Part shown: positions 50,586-59,615 of the stretch, one piece after another
Position numbering within the stretch: the first letter of the stretch is position 1
Layout of the letters: every line of letters starts with the position of its first letter
Assembly (NCBI GenBank): GCA_963839515.1
Contig: CAWIVN010000018.1
Coordinates: 248,001-312,000 of the forward strand
Length of the DNA stretch: 64,000 nucleotides
DNA from: Fredericiella sp963839515
GTDB lineage: Bacteria; Chloroflexota; Anaerolineae; Caldilineales; Caldilineaceae
Reading direction: 5' to 3'
The notes under the pieces: model-generated
Seen by the model: only the letters and a program-made list of their open reading frames with translations
What the model was told of the DNA's origin: nothing
The model's database searches: none
Made by a program: the position numbers and the translations under genes

Positions 50586-51443
50586 TTAGGGATGGATGAG
50601 GGGGAGGTAGAGGCTTTCGGTGCCTACACCGCCGATTTCGGAGACCGTGAACTGGATGCGGTCACCGAAACCTTCCCATTCGCCGAGGTCATTGATGAAG
50701 AAAACTTGGACAAAATAGCGGCCATTCTCGGTATAGGTACGCGTAGCACTGTAGTTGTAGACCTGGCCCGGGGCCAACGTGAGGTTTTCGACGACGGGAT
50801 GGTCGGGTCGCTTGGTGCAGCTCAAATCGGCGGGCACACAGTCGGGACCACGTGCGCCGGGCACAAGCTGACTCATAAAGAACGGCTGCGTGCCGGCATT
50901 GGTCAGCTCGAATTCGGCCACGACCGGCGCGTTCCTGGCCGGGTTGGCGGGGGTGAGGACCAGCGGCTCCGAAAGGCGCAGGCCGGGCTTGACTGTCATG
51001 TCAACGCGATCGCCGATAAAGCGCCACTCGGTGCGAATCACCTCGTAAACGATCTGAAAGAAGTGCGGTCCTTCCTTTAGAAAGACACGCTGCTGCGTGT
51101 ACTTGTATGTTTCGCCTGGGGCAAGGGTGACGTCTGTGGCCAGCTCGAAGTTTTCGATCTCCCCACACTGGAAGTTCGTGCAGCTTGGTCCTCTGCCGCC
51201 GGCGCCAAGGTTGAGCAGGGAAACAGGCTGATCGCCATCGTTGCGAATGGCAAATTCGGCGGTGACCACTCTTCCCGCCTCAGGGTCGAGCGGCGTGACG
51301 GTGAGTGGCGTGACGATGGTGAGAGCGGGTTCGGCCTCAGTTGCAGCAGAGGCGGATGGGGCCGTGGTCACAAGCAGCACCAGGGCGAACGGAATGAAAA
51401 CGGCAAGCAGGAAATATGGCTGGGCCATAAGCGATTTACGCAT
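50586..51443 (-). CDS. Secreted CARDB-like beta-sandwich protein
   Basis: 285 aa from ATG 51443 behind AAGGAC. Signal peptide (YFLLAVFIPFALVLLVTTAPSASA), then two similar ~115-residue domains: LTVTPLDPEAGRVVTAEFAIRNDGDQPVSLLNLGAGGRGPSC and LVLTPANPARNAPVVAEFELTNAGTQPFFMSQLVPGARGPDC, each with NFxL-DVTLAPG or NLTLAPGQVYNYS, the cadherin-like CARDB pattern. C-terminus GTESLYLPLIHP, an LPL-type tail. Probably cell-surface; no enzyme motif. Confidence 0.75.
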   Translation of the reverse strand: MRKSLMAQPYFLLAVFIPFALVLLVTTAPSASAATEAEPALTIVTPLTVTPLDPEAGRVVTAEFAIRNDGDQPVSLLNLGAGGRGPSCTNFQCGEIENFELATDVTLAPGETYKYTQQRVFLKEGPHFFQIVYEVIRTEWRFIGDRVDMTVKPGLRLSEPLVLTPANPARNAPVVAEFELTNAGTQPFFMSQLVPGARGPDCVPADLSCTKRPDHPVVENLTLAPGQVYNYSATRTYTENGRYFVQVFFINDLGEWEGFGDRIQFTVSEIGGVGTESLYLPLIHP

Positions 51444-51896
51444 AAGTTTCGTCCTTCTACATACCAAAACAAGATAGCTTTGCGCCGCCGGCATGCGGGG
51501 CGAGCGAGATGGAGGCACCTCAATCAGGTTTGCATGGCAAGAAACGGTAGAGCAGTACTTGCCCCTGCATACCTCGCTGACAGACGGATCGTATTCTATT
51601 GGTGGATAGAGTGCGGCTACGGTGGGCGGCTACAGTAGGCAACGCTTGTTGGCGGCGGCCGGGTGCGGCAACTGTGCGGCATTGGTACGTGAATGGTGCC
51701 GTATGGCCGAAGTATAGCATTGGAACGACGTTAGTTCGCTTACAGTTGGCCTGCATCTCACCAATGATTGGGCGCTGGGTGACGGGCGATCTACCGCCGA
51801 GTTATGGGGAGTGGAATTGCGGTGTGATAGACTGACCACATGCACCCGTGAGCGTCTGGGTCGGACGCCTACTAAAGTCAGATGGGATTAAAACTT
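51444..51896. other. Intergenic region, nothing recognised
   Basis: About 450 bp between divergent genes. Short ORFs here lack ribosome sites, and I find no repeat or clear promoter, although the oligoendopeptidase promoter must lie in it. Confidence 0.4.
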
Positions 51897-53714
51897 ATGT
51901 CTACTACCAAGGTTGCGCTGCGGTCGGAGATTCCGGTCGAGTATACATGGGATTTGGCCAGCATTTATTCATCGCCCGGCGAATGGGAAACCACGCTGGC
52001 GGAAGTCAAGGAGCGGCTGCCACACGTGCGGGCATACGCCGGGCGGCTGGGCGAGGGTCCGGGCATGCTGGCGGCGTGGATGGACGAATACCAGGCGCTG
52101 ATGCGCGATGCGCAGCGGCTGGCGATGTATGCCTTTCTGGGCTCGGCGACGGATGCGACGGACCAAGAGGCGGCGGCACGCGTAGGACAGGCCAACAGCC
52201 TGGGGGCCGACGTGCAGGCGGCGATCGCCTTTGCCGAGCCGGAGCTGATGGCGGTCGGGTTTGACACGCTGCGGCGCTGGATGGCGGAGGACACGCGCCT
52301 GGTAGTGTACGAACACTATTTTGACGACCTCGAGCGGATGAGCGCACATATCCGCTCGGGCGAGGTAGAGGAAGTGCTGGGGCAAGCGGAGGACCCATTC
52401 CGCACGTCGAACGCCACGCACGGGATCTTAGCCAACAGCGAACTCCAGTTTGCGCCGGCCAAGAGCAGCGATGGAACCCAGACGTTCGAGGTGACGCACG
52501 GGTCATTGGGGGCACTGCTGAGCAATCCTGACCGCGAGGTACGGCGCACGGCGTGGGAGAACTATGCCGACGCACACCTGGCGTTTAAGAACACGATGGC
52601 CAATAACCTGGCAGCGGGGATTAAGCAGGATGTGATGAAAGGGCGTGTGCGGCGTTACGACTCTTCGCTGGAGGCAGCGCTCTTCCCCGACAACATTCCG
52701 CTGGCGGTGTTTCACAACCTGATCGACGTGTTCAAGCGCAACCTGCCGACGTGGCATCGTTACTGGCGGCTGCGGCGCAAGGTGCTGGGCGTCGAGACGC
52801 TGCACGAGTGGGACATCAAGGCGCCGCTGACGCATGGGAAGGTCAGCGTGCCGTATGCGCAGGCAGTAGATTGGATCTGCGAGGGGATGGCGCCGTTGGG
52901 TGAGCAGTATGTGACGGTGCTGCGGCGCGGCTGTTTGCAGGAGCGGTGGGTGGATATCTACCCTAACAAGGGCAAGCGGCTGGGCGCGTTTTCGTATGGC
53001 GGGCCGGGCACGCACCCGTTTATCATGATGAGCTACAACGACGACCTCTTCAGCGCGTCGACGCTGGCGCACGAGTTGGGGCACTCGCTGCATTCCTACC
53101 TGAGCTGGCAGACGCAGCCGCTGATCTATGCGCGCTACACGCTGTTTGCAGCCGAGGTGGCGTCAAACTTCAACCAGGCGATGGTGCGCGACCATTTGCT
53201 GCGCACGCAGCCGGACCGGGACTTCCAGATCGGGGTGATCGAGGAGGCGATGTCGAATTTTCACCGCTACTTCTTTATCATGCCGACGCTGGCGCGTTTT
53301 GAGCTGGAGCTGCACGAGCGGGCGGAGCGCGGGCAGCCGCTGACAGCCGACAGCTTTAACAACTTGATGGCCGACCTGTTTAGCGAAGGCTACGGCGCCG
53401 ACCTCGAGATGGATCGACTGCGGACGGGTTCGACGTGGGCACAGTTCTCGACCCACCTATATTCCAACTTCTACGTGTACCAGTACGCGACGGGGATTGC
53501 CGGGGCGCATGCGCTGGCGCGGGGGATTTTGGACAAAAAGGATGGGTCGGTAGATCGCTACCTGGGATTTTTGCATGCTGGGGGCTCCCGCTATCCGCTG
53601 GATGCGCTGGCGGCGGCGGGGGTGGATTTGCGTTCGCCCGAGCCGGTGGAGATTGCATTTGGGATCTTGGCAGAGTATGTCGAGCGGTTGGAAAAGTTGG
53701 TGTCTGAACCTTGA
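51897..53714 (+). CDS. pepF: Oligoendopeptidase F (M3 family)
   Basis: 605 aa from ATG 51897 (ATG 51882, five codons earlier, is possible; both have weak sites). The M3 zinc motif is AHELGHSLHSYLS with the downstream Glu in AAEVASNFNQAM; the family substrate loop GAFSYGGPGTHPFIMMSYND and the C-terminal GYGADLEMDRLRTGSTWAQFSTHLYSNFYVYQYATG are present. Length matches PepF (~600 aa). A cytoplasmic zinc peptidase for short peptides. Single gene. Confidence 0.92.
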   Translation: MSTTKVALRSEIPVEYTWDLASIYSSPGEWETTLAEVKERLPHVRAYAGRLGEGPGMLAAWMDEYQALMRDAQRLAMYAFLGSATDATDQEAAARVGQANSLGADVQAAIAFAEPELMAVGFDTLRRWMAEDTRLVVYEHYFDDLERMSAHIRSGEVEEVLGQAEDPFRTSNATHGILANSELQFAPAKSSDGTQTFEVTHGSLGALLSNPDREVRRTAWENYADAHLAFKNTMANNLAAGIKQDVMKGRVRRYDSSLEAALFPDNIPLAVFHNLIDVFKRNLPTWHRYWRLRRKVLGVETLHEWDIKAPLTHGKVSVPYAQAVDWICEGMAPLGEQYVTVLRRGCLQERWVDIYPNKGKRLGAFSYGGPGTHPFIMMSYNDDLFSASTLAHELGHSLHSYLSWQTQPLIYARYTLFAAEVASNFNQAMVRDHLLRTQPDRDFQIGVIEEAMSNFHRYFFIMPTLARFELELHERAERGQPLTADSFNNLMADLFSEGYGADLEMDRLRTGSTWAQFSTHLYSNFYVYQYATGIAGAHALARGILDKKDGSVDRYLGFLHAGGSRYPLDALAAAGVDLRSPEPVEIAFGILAEYVERLEKLVSEP

Positions 53715-53894
53715 TTCGTGGGATCTTGAGGATTAGCTTGATTTAGAGACTTCCTGGAGGCCTGATCTGATTTGCGCCGTTTTTGAGGTTGGCGCGGGTG
53801 AGGTGGAGTTGTAGTATAGTGGGGCACCCGCAACATCCAGATATGTCTTATCTAGTTTCACATAGAGCAGTGCAACAACTGAAGGAGAAAACGC

Positions 53895-54389
53895 ATGACC
53901 GACAAGACGACGTTTGCCCCAGAAGAGTGGGCGGGGATTTTGACGACGGCGGGCGCGGTGTCGATGTACATCATCACAGCCAGCCCGGCGGTGGGTGACT
54001 CGATGAAGGAGTCGTTTGCATTGGCGAAGAACCTGGCCGACCCCAAGCAGAAGGAGAGTGCGGGGGGGTTATTGAAGGCAGTGCTGAGCGAGTTCACGGA
54101 TTCGAGCAGTGCCAAGGCGGCGCAGCCAAAGTATGATGGGGCCAAGGATATGGCCGGGCTGCGCACGATGATCCTGGAAGACATCACCAAGAACGTGGCG
54201 GTGATCGACGCCAAGGCCGAGGCGAATGAAGGGCTCGACTTCAAGATGTGGCTATACAAGGTGGCCAACGACACGGCGGAGGCGGCCAAGGAAGGCGACT
54301 TTATGGGGATCGGCGGCGAAAAGGTGAACCAGGCGGAGAGGGATGCGCTGTCGCAGTTGGCGACGGTGTTGGGGGTACAGGCAGTGTAA
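53895..54389 (+). CDS. Small helical protein of unknown function
   Basis: 164 aa behind GAAGGAG. Predominantly helical with no signal peptide: EEWAGILTTAGAVSMYIITASPAVGDSMKESFALAKNL, MAGLRTMILEDITKNVAVIDAKAEANEGLDFKMWLYKVANDTAEAAKEGDFMGIGGEKVNQAERDALSQLATVLG. The size and helix pattern recall tellurite-resistance TerB-type or ferritin-like bundles, but I see no metal-binding E/H pattern. Followed by a composite hairpin. Confidence 0.65.
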   Translation: MTDKTTFAPEEWAGILTTAGAVSMYIITASPAVGDSMKESFALAKNLADPKQKESAGGLLKAVLSEFTDSSSAKAAQPKYDGAKDMAGLRTMILEDITKNVAVIDAKAEANEGLDFKMWLYKVANDTAEAAKEGDFMGIGGEKVNQAERDALSQLATVLGVQAV

Positions 54390-54417
54390 GGCACTGGAGT
54401 GCCTTGATGCGAGGGTG

Positions 54418-54472
54418 AACGTCCTCGGGACCGGCGGAAGCGTGGCTTCCGGCGCAAGTCCCGGGGACGTTT
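54418..54472 (+). terminator. Composite nested palindrome after 53895-54389
   Basis: Outer stem AACGTCC-CGGGAC with GTCCCGGGGACGTT (one G-U pair) encloses an inner stem GGAAGC-GTG-GCTTCC. The outer arms belong to the GTCCCCGGGGAC family and the inner arms to the GCTTCC/GGAAGC family, so two repeat types are nested. TTTCTTT follows, so it may terminate. Confidence 0.65.
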
Positions 54473-54504
54473 CTTTGTGGAAGTGCTGCGTTATTTAGCG
54501 GAAC

Positions 54505-54530
54505 GCTTCCAGGAAGCATTCTAGGAATGC
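54505..54530. repeat. 26-bp double palindrome, copy 1
   Basis: GCTTCCAGGAAGC overlapping GCATTCTAGGAATGC; 24 of 26 bases identical to 59475-59500. Confidence 0.8.
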
Positions 54531-54687
54531 ATGCTACAGCAGGCTGCTGTCACTTGACGCCGACACGTGGGTTGTTGTGCGCGTACAGAACTGAGGGTAC
54601 GCCGGGCTCCGGTGGAGTACAACGGGCAAATGGCCTGTCTTGCCAGCTGTTGAGCTGCCCCAGTGAATCGGTCGTGACGCTAGTAGT

Positions 54688-55680
54688 TTATGCAAACTGC
54701 TTCTCATAGCATAGGCTGAGCGGGTCGTCGAAGTAGGGGCCGAACGGAAGAATACGGTAGAAACCCAGCCTTTCATAGAGTGCGATTGCCTCGCGCTGGT
54801 ATACTCCGGTTTCCAGGCGCAGCAAGGTGATGTTGTGGGCAGACGCATAGTTTGCCAGATGATCGAGGATCAACTTGGCGAAGCCTAAGCCGCGAAACAG
54901 CGGCCGCACGTACATGCGCTTGATCTCGCCGTAGTCGCCACCTACCAGCTTAATCCCGCCACAAGCGGCAGGCGTGCCATTGGCGCGGAGGACGAAGAAC
55001 GGCACATCTTCGGCCAGCAGCTTATCGACGCTAAAGCCGTGACGGCTTGCGGCAGGATAGAGCGGTTCAAGGAGGGCTTCCAGCTCTGTGATCAGGCTGA
55101 TGGCAGCGGGCGCATCCGGGCGTTCACGGGCGATAGTGATGGTCAGCGGCAACTGCTTTTGCATATGAGCAATGGGAAGGCTTGTGCCATCAGCCATTGG
55201 CTGGTCAAAGCGCCTGCTAACGGTATAACCCATGGCGGCATAGAGCGGCTCGCCGGGCATTGTTGCGACCAACTCCATGCGGGAAAATCCGTCTGCCTGC
55301 GCTGCCGCTTCGCAAGCATGAATAATGCCCCGGCCAATGCCCTTACGCGCCCACTGCGGATGAATAAAGAAGGCGCGAATCCGTCCCGCGTCTTGCGCTG
55401 GATGAAGCATCGGATTCTGCGCTTCCTTCATCTGGTCGCCGCCAAACATGGTCTTCCGTTTGCTCCACCCGCCACAGCCGACGATCTGGCCGTCGGCCTC
55501 GGCCACATAATAAGTCCCGTCAGAGATCAATTGGGTATCCACGCCAAAGATATACGTAATGGCACTTTCGACCTGTTGTGGCGTGTAGTAGTTCTTGCTC
55601 AGCTCACGCGCAGAGAGCGGGATCAGGTCCCGCAATGTGGGAACGTCAGCCATCGTGGCGACACGGATAGGAATTTCCAT
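54688..55680 (-). CDS. Tandem GNAT acetyltransferase
   Basis: 330 aa with two GNAT domains. N-terminal (5-175): IRVATMADVPTLRDLIPLS, GRIRAFFIHPQWARKGIGRGI (acetyl-CoA loop), PLYAAMGYTVSRRF. C-terminal (178-330): LTITIARERPDAPAAISLITELEALLE, GEIKRMYVRPLFRGLGFAKLILDHL, ALYERLGFYRILPFGPY. Both retain the acetyl-CoA loop. Substrate unknown. The C-terminal half resembles stand-alone GNATs, so a fusion is likely. Single gene, no partner. Confidence 0.85.
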   Translation of the reverse strand: MEIPIRVATMADVPTLRDLIPLSARELSKNYYTPQQVESAITYIFGVDTQLISDGTYYVAEADGQIVGCGGWSKRKTMFGGDQMKEAQNPMLHPAQDAGRIRAFFIHPQWARKGIGRGIIHACEAAAQADGFSRMELVATMPGEPLYAAMGYTVSRRFDQPMADGTSLPIAHMQKQLPLTITIARERPDAPAAISLITELEALLEPLYPAASRHGFSVDKLLAEDVPFFVLRANGTPAACGGIKLVGGDYGEIKRMYVRPLFRGLGFAKLILDHLANYASAHNITLLRLETGVYQREAIALYERLGFYRILPFGPYFDDPLSLCYEKQFA

Positions 55681-55757
55681 GGTAAATCTCCTGATTCCTA
55701 AAAGTGTGCTCGATTATAGCCAGCCTCGAGTGACCTGGCAATGAGGATAAGTGGGTT

Positions 55758-56735
55758 TTAGGCGGCCACCTGGATCAGGAACTTGGCGCGGTAGGTGTCG
55801 ATGATGACGGCGATGATGATGATGGCGCCGGTGACCATCTGGCGGGCGAAGTCGCCCATGCCTAGAAGGAGGAGGCCGTTATTGAGGACGCCGATGATGC
55901 AGGCGCCGAGGAAGGTGCCGACCATGGAGCCTTTGCCGCCGCTCATGCTGGTGCCACCGATGACGACGGCGGCGATGGCGTTAAGCTCGAAGCCGACGCC
56001 GAGGATGGGGCTGGAGATGTTGAGACGCAGCATGTACATGATGCTGGCCAGGCCGACGCAGAGGCCGGTGAGCGTGAAGGCGATGACCTTCATGCGCGAG
56101 GGGTTGTGCCCGGAGAGGCGCACGGCCTCTTCGTTGTTGCCGATGGCGTAGATGAGGCGGCCGTAGACGGTGCGGTTGAGGATGAAGCGGCCGATGAGGA
56201 CAAGCACGATGGCGATGATGAAGATGACAGGGAAGATGCCCAGGACGGTAGCGGCGCCAAATTGGTTAAAGACCGGAGGAAAGCTGAAGATGGTGCGCGA
56301 GCCGCTGATCTGCAGGGCGGCACCGCGGGCGATGTTGAGCATGCCGAGCGTGACGATGAATGAATGAATCTTCCAGCGCTCGGTGACAAAGCCGTTGAAG
56401 AGGCCACAGGCGCCGCCGACGAGCAGGCTGGCGAGCACAGCCAGAAAGATAGCGACGGGAACGGGGAAAGCCGGGTTGGTGATGACGAGGCCGGCGACGA
56501 CAGTGCAGAGGGCCAGGACCGAGCCAACCGAGAGGTCGATGCCGCCGAGGAGAATGACAAAGGTCATGCCCACGGCGATCACGGTGTTGATGCTGATCTG
56601 GGTAAAGATGTTGGTGAGGTTGGCCATGCTGGCAAAGCGCGGGGCAAAGATCGAGAAGAAGATGCAGAGCAGCACCAGCGCCAGGCCGATGCCGGCTTCA
56701 CGCAGCATGAAATAGGCGATGTTCTTTGCCCGCAT
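55758..56735 (-). CDS. Sugar ABC transporter permease (RbsC-like)
   Basis: 325 aa, AAAGGAAG site. About nine to ten membrane helices and the BPD_transp_2 signatures VIAVGMTFVILLGGIDLSVGSVLAL, NGFVTERWKIHSFIVTLGMLNIARGAAL and VIGGTSMSGGKGSMVGTFLGA. Two bases after the ATPase gene. Inner-membrane channel of a ribose/xylose/galactose-type importer; the sugar is unknown. Confidence 0.92.
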   Translation of the reverse strand: MRAKNIAYFMLREAGIGLALVLLCIFFSIFAPRFASMANLTNIFTQISINTVIAVGMTFVILLGGIDLSVGSVLALCTVVAGLVITNPAFPVPVAIFLAVLASLLVGGACGLFNGFVTERWKIHSFIVTLGMLNIARGAALQISGSRTIFSFPPVFNQFGAATVLGIFPVIFIIAIVLVLIGRFILNRTVYGRLIYAIGNNEEAVRLSGHNPSRMKVIAFTLTGLCVGLASIMYMLRLNISSPILGVGFELNAIAAVVIGGTSMSGGKGSMVGTFLGACIIGVLNNGLLLLGMGDFARQMVTGAIIIIAVIIDTYRAKFLIQVAA

Positions 56736-56737
56736 GG

Positions 56738-58267
56738 TTAAGCTTCCTTTGCCGTTGACGTGCTAATGCTCGTGTGATTTACGTAGTCTTTGTAGGCCAG
56801 GGCGAGGACGTGTTCCTGGCTGAAGTCGGCGCGTTGGACCTCGCCGGCGATCTTCCAGTTGGAAAAGACGACGATGCGGTGGCAGATGCCGAGCAGTTCG
56901 GGCAGGTCGGAGGAGACGATGATGATACCCTTGCCCGCCGCGGCCAGCTTCCACAGCAGCGTGTAGATTTCGTACTTGGCGCCGACGTCGATACCGCGCG
57001 TCGGCTCGTCGAAGATGAGGACCTCGGGTTGGCGGAAGAGCCACTTGGCGAGGACGACCTTCTGCTGGTTGCCACCGGAGAGATAGCGCACCCACTTGTC
57101 GATGGACGGCGTCTTGATGGCAAGGTCGTCGACGAGGGCGGTGGCGGCGATGGTTTCGGCTCGCTTCTGCAGCAGGCCCGATGACGAGACCTGGGCCAGA
57201 TCGGTGAGCGTGATGTTGACATAGCAAGGCATGTCGAGGATGAGGCCCTGTCGCTTGCGATCCTCGGTGAGCAAGCTGATGCCGTTGTGCACGGCATCCT
57301 GCGGCCGGTTGATCTGGAGCTCGCGGTTGCGCAGGTAGATGCGACCGGACAGCTTAGGGTCGGCGCCGAAAATGGCGCGCATGGCTTCCGTGCGGCCGGA
57401 GCCGACGAGGCCGGCGATGCCAAGCAGTTCGCCCTGGCGCAGCGAGAAGCTCATCGGCGCGCGGGCGCCCTTGGGGCGCAGGTCCTCGACGCGGAAGATC
57501 TCCGTCCCGGGCGTCACGTCCACGTCAAACGGGTACTCTTCGCCCATCTCCTTGCCGACCATCATGCGCACGATGTCGTGTACCGTCACGTCGGTCATGG
57601 GCAGAGTATCGACCTTGCGGCCGTTGCGCAGGACCGTGACGCGGTCGCCGATCTCAAAGGTTTCCTGGAGACGATGCGAGATATAGATGATCGTCACGCC
57701 GCGGCTCTTGAGACGGGCAATGATCTGAAACAGGCGGTCTATCTCCTTGGGCGTGAGCGTGGCAGTAGGTTCGTCGAGAATGAGGATCTTGCTCTCATTG
57801 GAGATGGCCTTAGCGATCTCGATGAGCTGCGTCTGGGCCACGCCGAGCAGTTCGACGGGCGTGCGGGGGGACACGTCGAGGCCAACCTCGTCGAGCACGG
57901 ACTGGGCCTGGCGATAGAGTGTGCGAAAATCGACCAGGCCGGCGTTTTGAGGAAGACGCTCGAAGAAAATGTTTTCGGCCACCGAAAGGTAGGGCAGGAG
58001 GTTGAACTCCTGGTAGACCACGCGGATGCCCCCACGGATGGCGTCGAGAGGAGACTGCGGTGTGTAACGCGCGCCCTGATAGATCATCTCGCCGCCGTCG
58101 GGCATATAAATACCGCAGACCACCTTGACCAGGCTGGACTTGCCGGCGCCGTTTTCGCCGACGAGGATGTGGACCTCGCCCTCGCGCACGTCGAGGTCGA
58201 CGTGGTCGATGGCGACGACGCCGGGAAAATGCTTGGTGAGGCCGTGGAGTTCAAGGATGTTGGGCAT
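56738..58267 (-). CDS. Sugar ABC transporter ATPase, double domain (RbsA-like)
   Basis: 509 aa with two ATPase cassettes: first P-loop VGENGAGKSSLVKVV, signature ELLGVAQTQLIEIAKAI, Walker B ILILDEPTATLTPKE; second lacks a classical P-loop (IAGLVGSGRTEAMRAIFG) as in RbsA and has LSGGNQQKVVLAKWL and VLIFDEPTRGIDVGAKYEI. Powers the importer with 55758 and 58368. Confidence 0.92.
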   Translation of the reverse strand: MPNILELHGLTKHFPGVVAIDHVDLDVREGEVHILVGENGAGKSSLVKVVCGIYMPDGGEMIYQGARYTPQSPLDAIRGGIRVVYQEFNLLPYLSVAENIFFERLPQNAGLVDFRTLYRQAQSVLDEVGLDVSPRTPVELLGVAQTQLIEIAKAISNESKILILDEPTATLTPKEIDRLFQIIARLKSRGVTIIYISHRLQETFEIGDRVTVLRNGRKVDTLPMTDVTVHDIVRMMVGKEMGEEYPFDVDVTPGTEIFRVEDLRPKGARAPMSFSLRQGELLGIAGLVGSGRTEAMRAIFGADPKLSGRIYLRNRELQINRPQDAVHNGISLLTEDRKRQGLILDMPCYVNITLTDLAQVSSSGLLQKRAETIAATALVDDLAIKTPSIDKWVRYLSGGNQQKVVLAKWLFRQPEVLIFDEPTRGIDVGAKYEIYTLLWKLAAAGKGIIIVSSDLPELLGICHRIVVFSNWKIAGEVQRADFSQEHVLALAYKDYVNHTSISTSTAKEA

Positions 58268-58295
58268 GGGCGGCTAGTTTTGCTACGGGTGAACC

Positions 58296-58358
58296 CGTGC
58301 GAGGCTCGCCCCACCAGTCTCGCAGGTTGGCGAGTTGAAGGGGGGCGAGCCTCGCACG
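58296..58358 (-). repeat. Repeat-derived 17-bp hairpin inside the sugar ABC operon
   Basis: CGTGCGAGGCTCGCCCC (58296-58312) and its perfect complement (58342-58358) flank a 29-base loop, located between the binding-protein gene and the ATPase gene. It shares its arm with the tandem repeat at 6682-6793. In the transcript it should protect the 3' end of the binding-protein message and lower downstream expression. Confidence 0.75.
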
Positions 58359-58367
58359 AAAAGGACG

Positions 58368-59432
58368 TTATTTCAGGTCGGCGGCGGTGACCAGCTTGAC
58401 TGGGGTCTTGATCCAGCCCTTGAGGTCTTCGCCATTCATCTTGCGGAAGCCCGTCTCAATGCAGTTCTTGGCCATGTCGGGGCCGAACTGGTCGATAGTG
58501 GCCAGGACCTTGCCCTGCTTGACGAGGTCTTGCACAGCCGGGATGTTGTCGAAGCCGACAACGTCGATCTTGCCGGTGAGGCCGGCGGCGTCGATGGCCT
58601 TGACTACGCCCAGCGCCATGGAGTCGTTGGCAGCCATCACACCCTGCATGTCAGGGTACTTGGTGATGAGATTGGTCATCAACGTGTTGGCTTCTTCGGT
58701 CTCCCAGTGGGCCGTGGTGGACTCAAGCAACTCGAGGCCACCTTCCTGCGCGGCGCGTGCAAAGCCGGCCTGGCGTCGCGTGGCATTGTCAGCGCCGGGG
58801 TTGCCCTCGATGATGACTACCTTGCCACCCGTGCCCAACTTGTCGGCCAGAGCCTTGCCGGCCAGGTAGGCGCCTTCCTCGTTGTCGGGACCGACGAAGA
58901 GGAAGTCGGCGAGGCCGGCGTCAGCAAGGGCCTTGTCGTCAAGCTTGACGTCAAAGTTGACGACCGTGATGCCGGCATCAATGGCGCGCTTGGCAGGGGC
59001 GACGAGGCCGACCGAATCGGCCGGGGCGAGGCAGATCAGGTCGACACCTTGGGTAATGAAGTTGTCGACGGCGTTGATCTGCGTGTCGATGTCGGTTTCG
59101 GAGTTCATGCCGACGGGGACCAGCTCGAAATCGCCGCGCTCGGCGGCGAACTTGACGGCACCTTCTTCCATCGTCTTGAAGAACTCATTGGCGAGAGACT
59201 TCATCACCAGGCCGACCACGGGTTTGCCATTCTTGCCGGCGGGGGCGGGGACGGCAGCCTGAGTGTCAGCAGCAGCGGGCGCCTCCTCGGCGGCGGCAGT
59301 TGTGGCCGTAGCCTCTTGCGCCGCGGCGGGCTCGGCGGGTGCAGTAGTAGTTGGGGCGACAGCTGTGCAGGCGCCGAGCACCATACTGACGACGAGCAAG
59401 AGAGCGAAGAGCGCGTAGAACTTTTTCATCAT
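58368..59432 (-). CDS. Sugar-binding lipoprotein (RbsB-like)
   Basis: 354 aa, GAGGAG site. Lipoprotein signal FALLLVVSMVLGAC (lipobox LGAC), an Ala/Thr/Pro linker (to about 70), then periplasmic-binding-protein type 1 fold: KPVVGLVMKSLANEFFKTMEEGA, DTQINAVDNFITQGVDLICLAPADS, ITVVNFDVKLDD, GTGGKVVIIEGNPGADNATRRQAGF, MQGVMAANDSMALGVVKAIDAAGLTGKIDVVGFDNI. Captures sugar for the permease. Followed by a strong intercistronic hairpin. Confidence 0.92.
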   Translation of the reverse strand: MMKKFYALFALLLVVSMVLGACTAVAPTTTAPAEPAAAQEATATTAAAEEAPAAADTQAAVPAPAGKNGKPVVGLVMKSLANEFFKTMEEGAVKFAAERGDFELVPVGMNSETDIDTQINAVDNFITQGVDLICLAPADSVGLVAPAKRAIDAGITVVNFDVKLDDKALADAGLADFLFVGPDNEEGAYLAGKALADKLGTGGKVVIIEGNPGADNATRRQAGFARAAQEGGLELLESTTAHWETEEANTLMTNLITKYPDMQGVMAANDSMALGVVKAIDAAGLTGKIDVVGFDNIPAVQDLVKQGKVLATIDQFGPDMAKNCIETGFRKMNGEDLKGWIKTPVKLVTAADLK

Positions 59433-59474
59433 ATCTCCTCTTTGAGCAAAGACTTACGCGGATATTTGTTGCAG

Positions 59475-59500
59475 GCTTCCTGGAAGCATTCTAGAAATGC
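59475..59500. repeat. 26-bp double palindrome, copy 2
   Basis: GCTTCCTGGAAGC overlapping GCATTCTAGAAATGC, as at 54505-54530, between the LacI-type and binding-protein genes. Confidence 0.8.
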
Positions 59501-59615
59501 GCGCTGCGCTGTGGTTTGTAGTGGGTCGGGTGAGGCAAGAGCGCGCTTGCTGTCCATCCGGCCGGGTTGGGCGATCACCTCCTTGGCATGGTGAAAGGTA
59601 CACTACCTCACTCTT

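Noticed and set aside
51444..51896. Short ORFs between the CARDB-like and PepF genes
   Set aside because: No ribosome sites, mutually overlapping frames, and no recognisable domain.
54531..54687. Possible tRNA or small RNA in the gap before the double GNAT gene
   Set aside because: No T-loop or anticodon-stem pattern can be folded; no tRNA-like sequence was found anywhere in the window.
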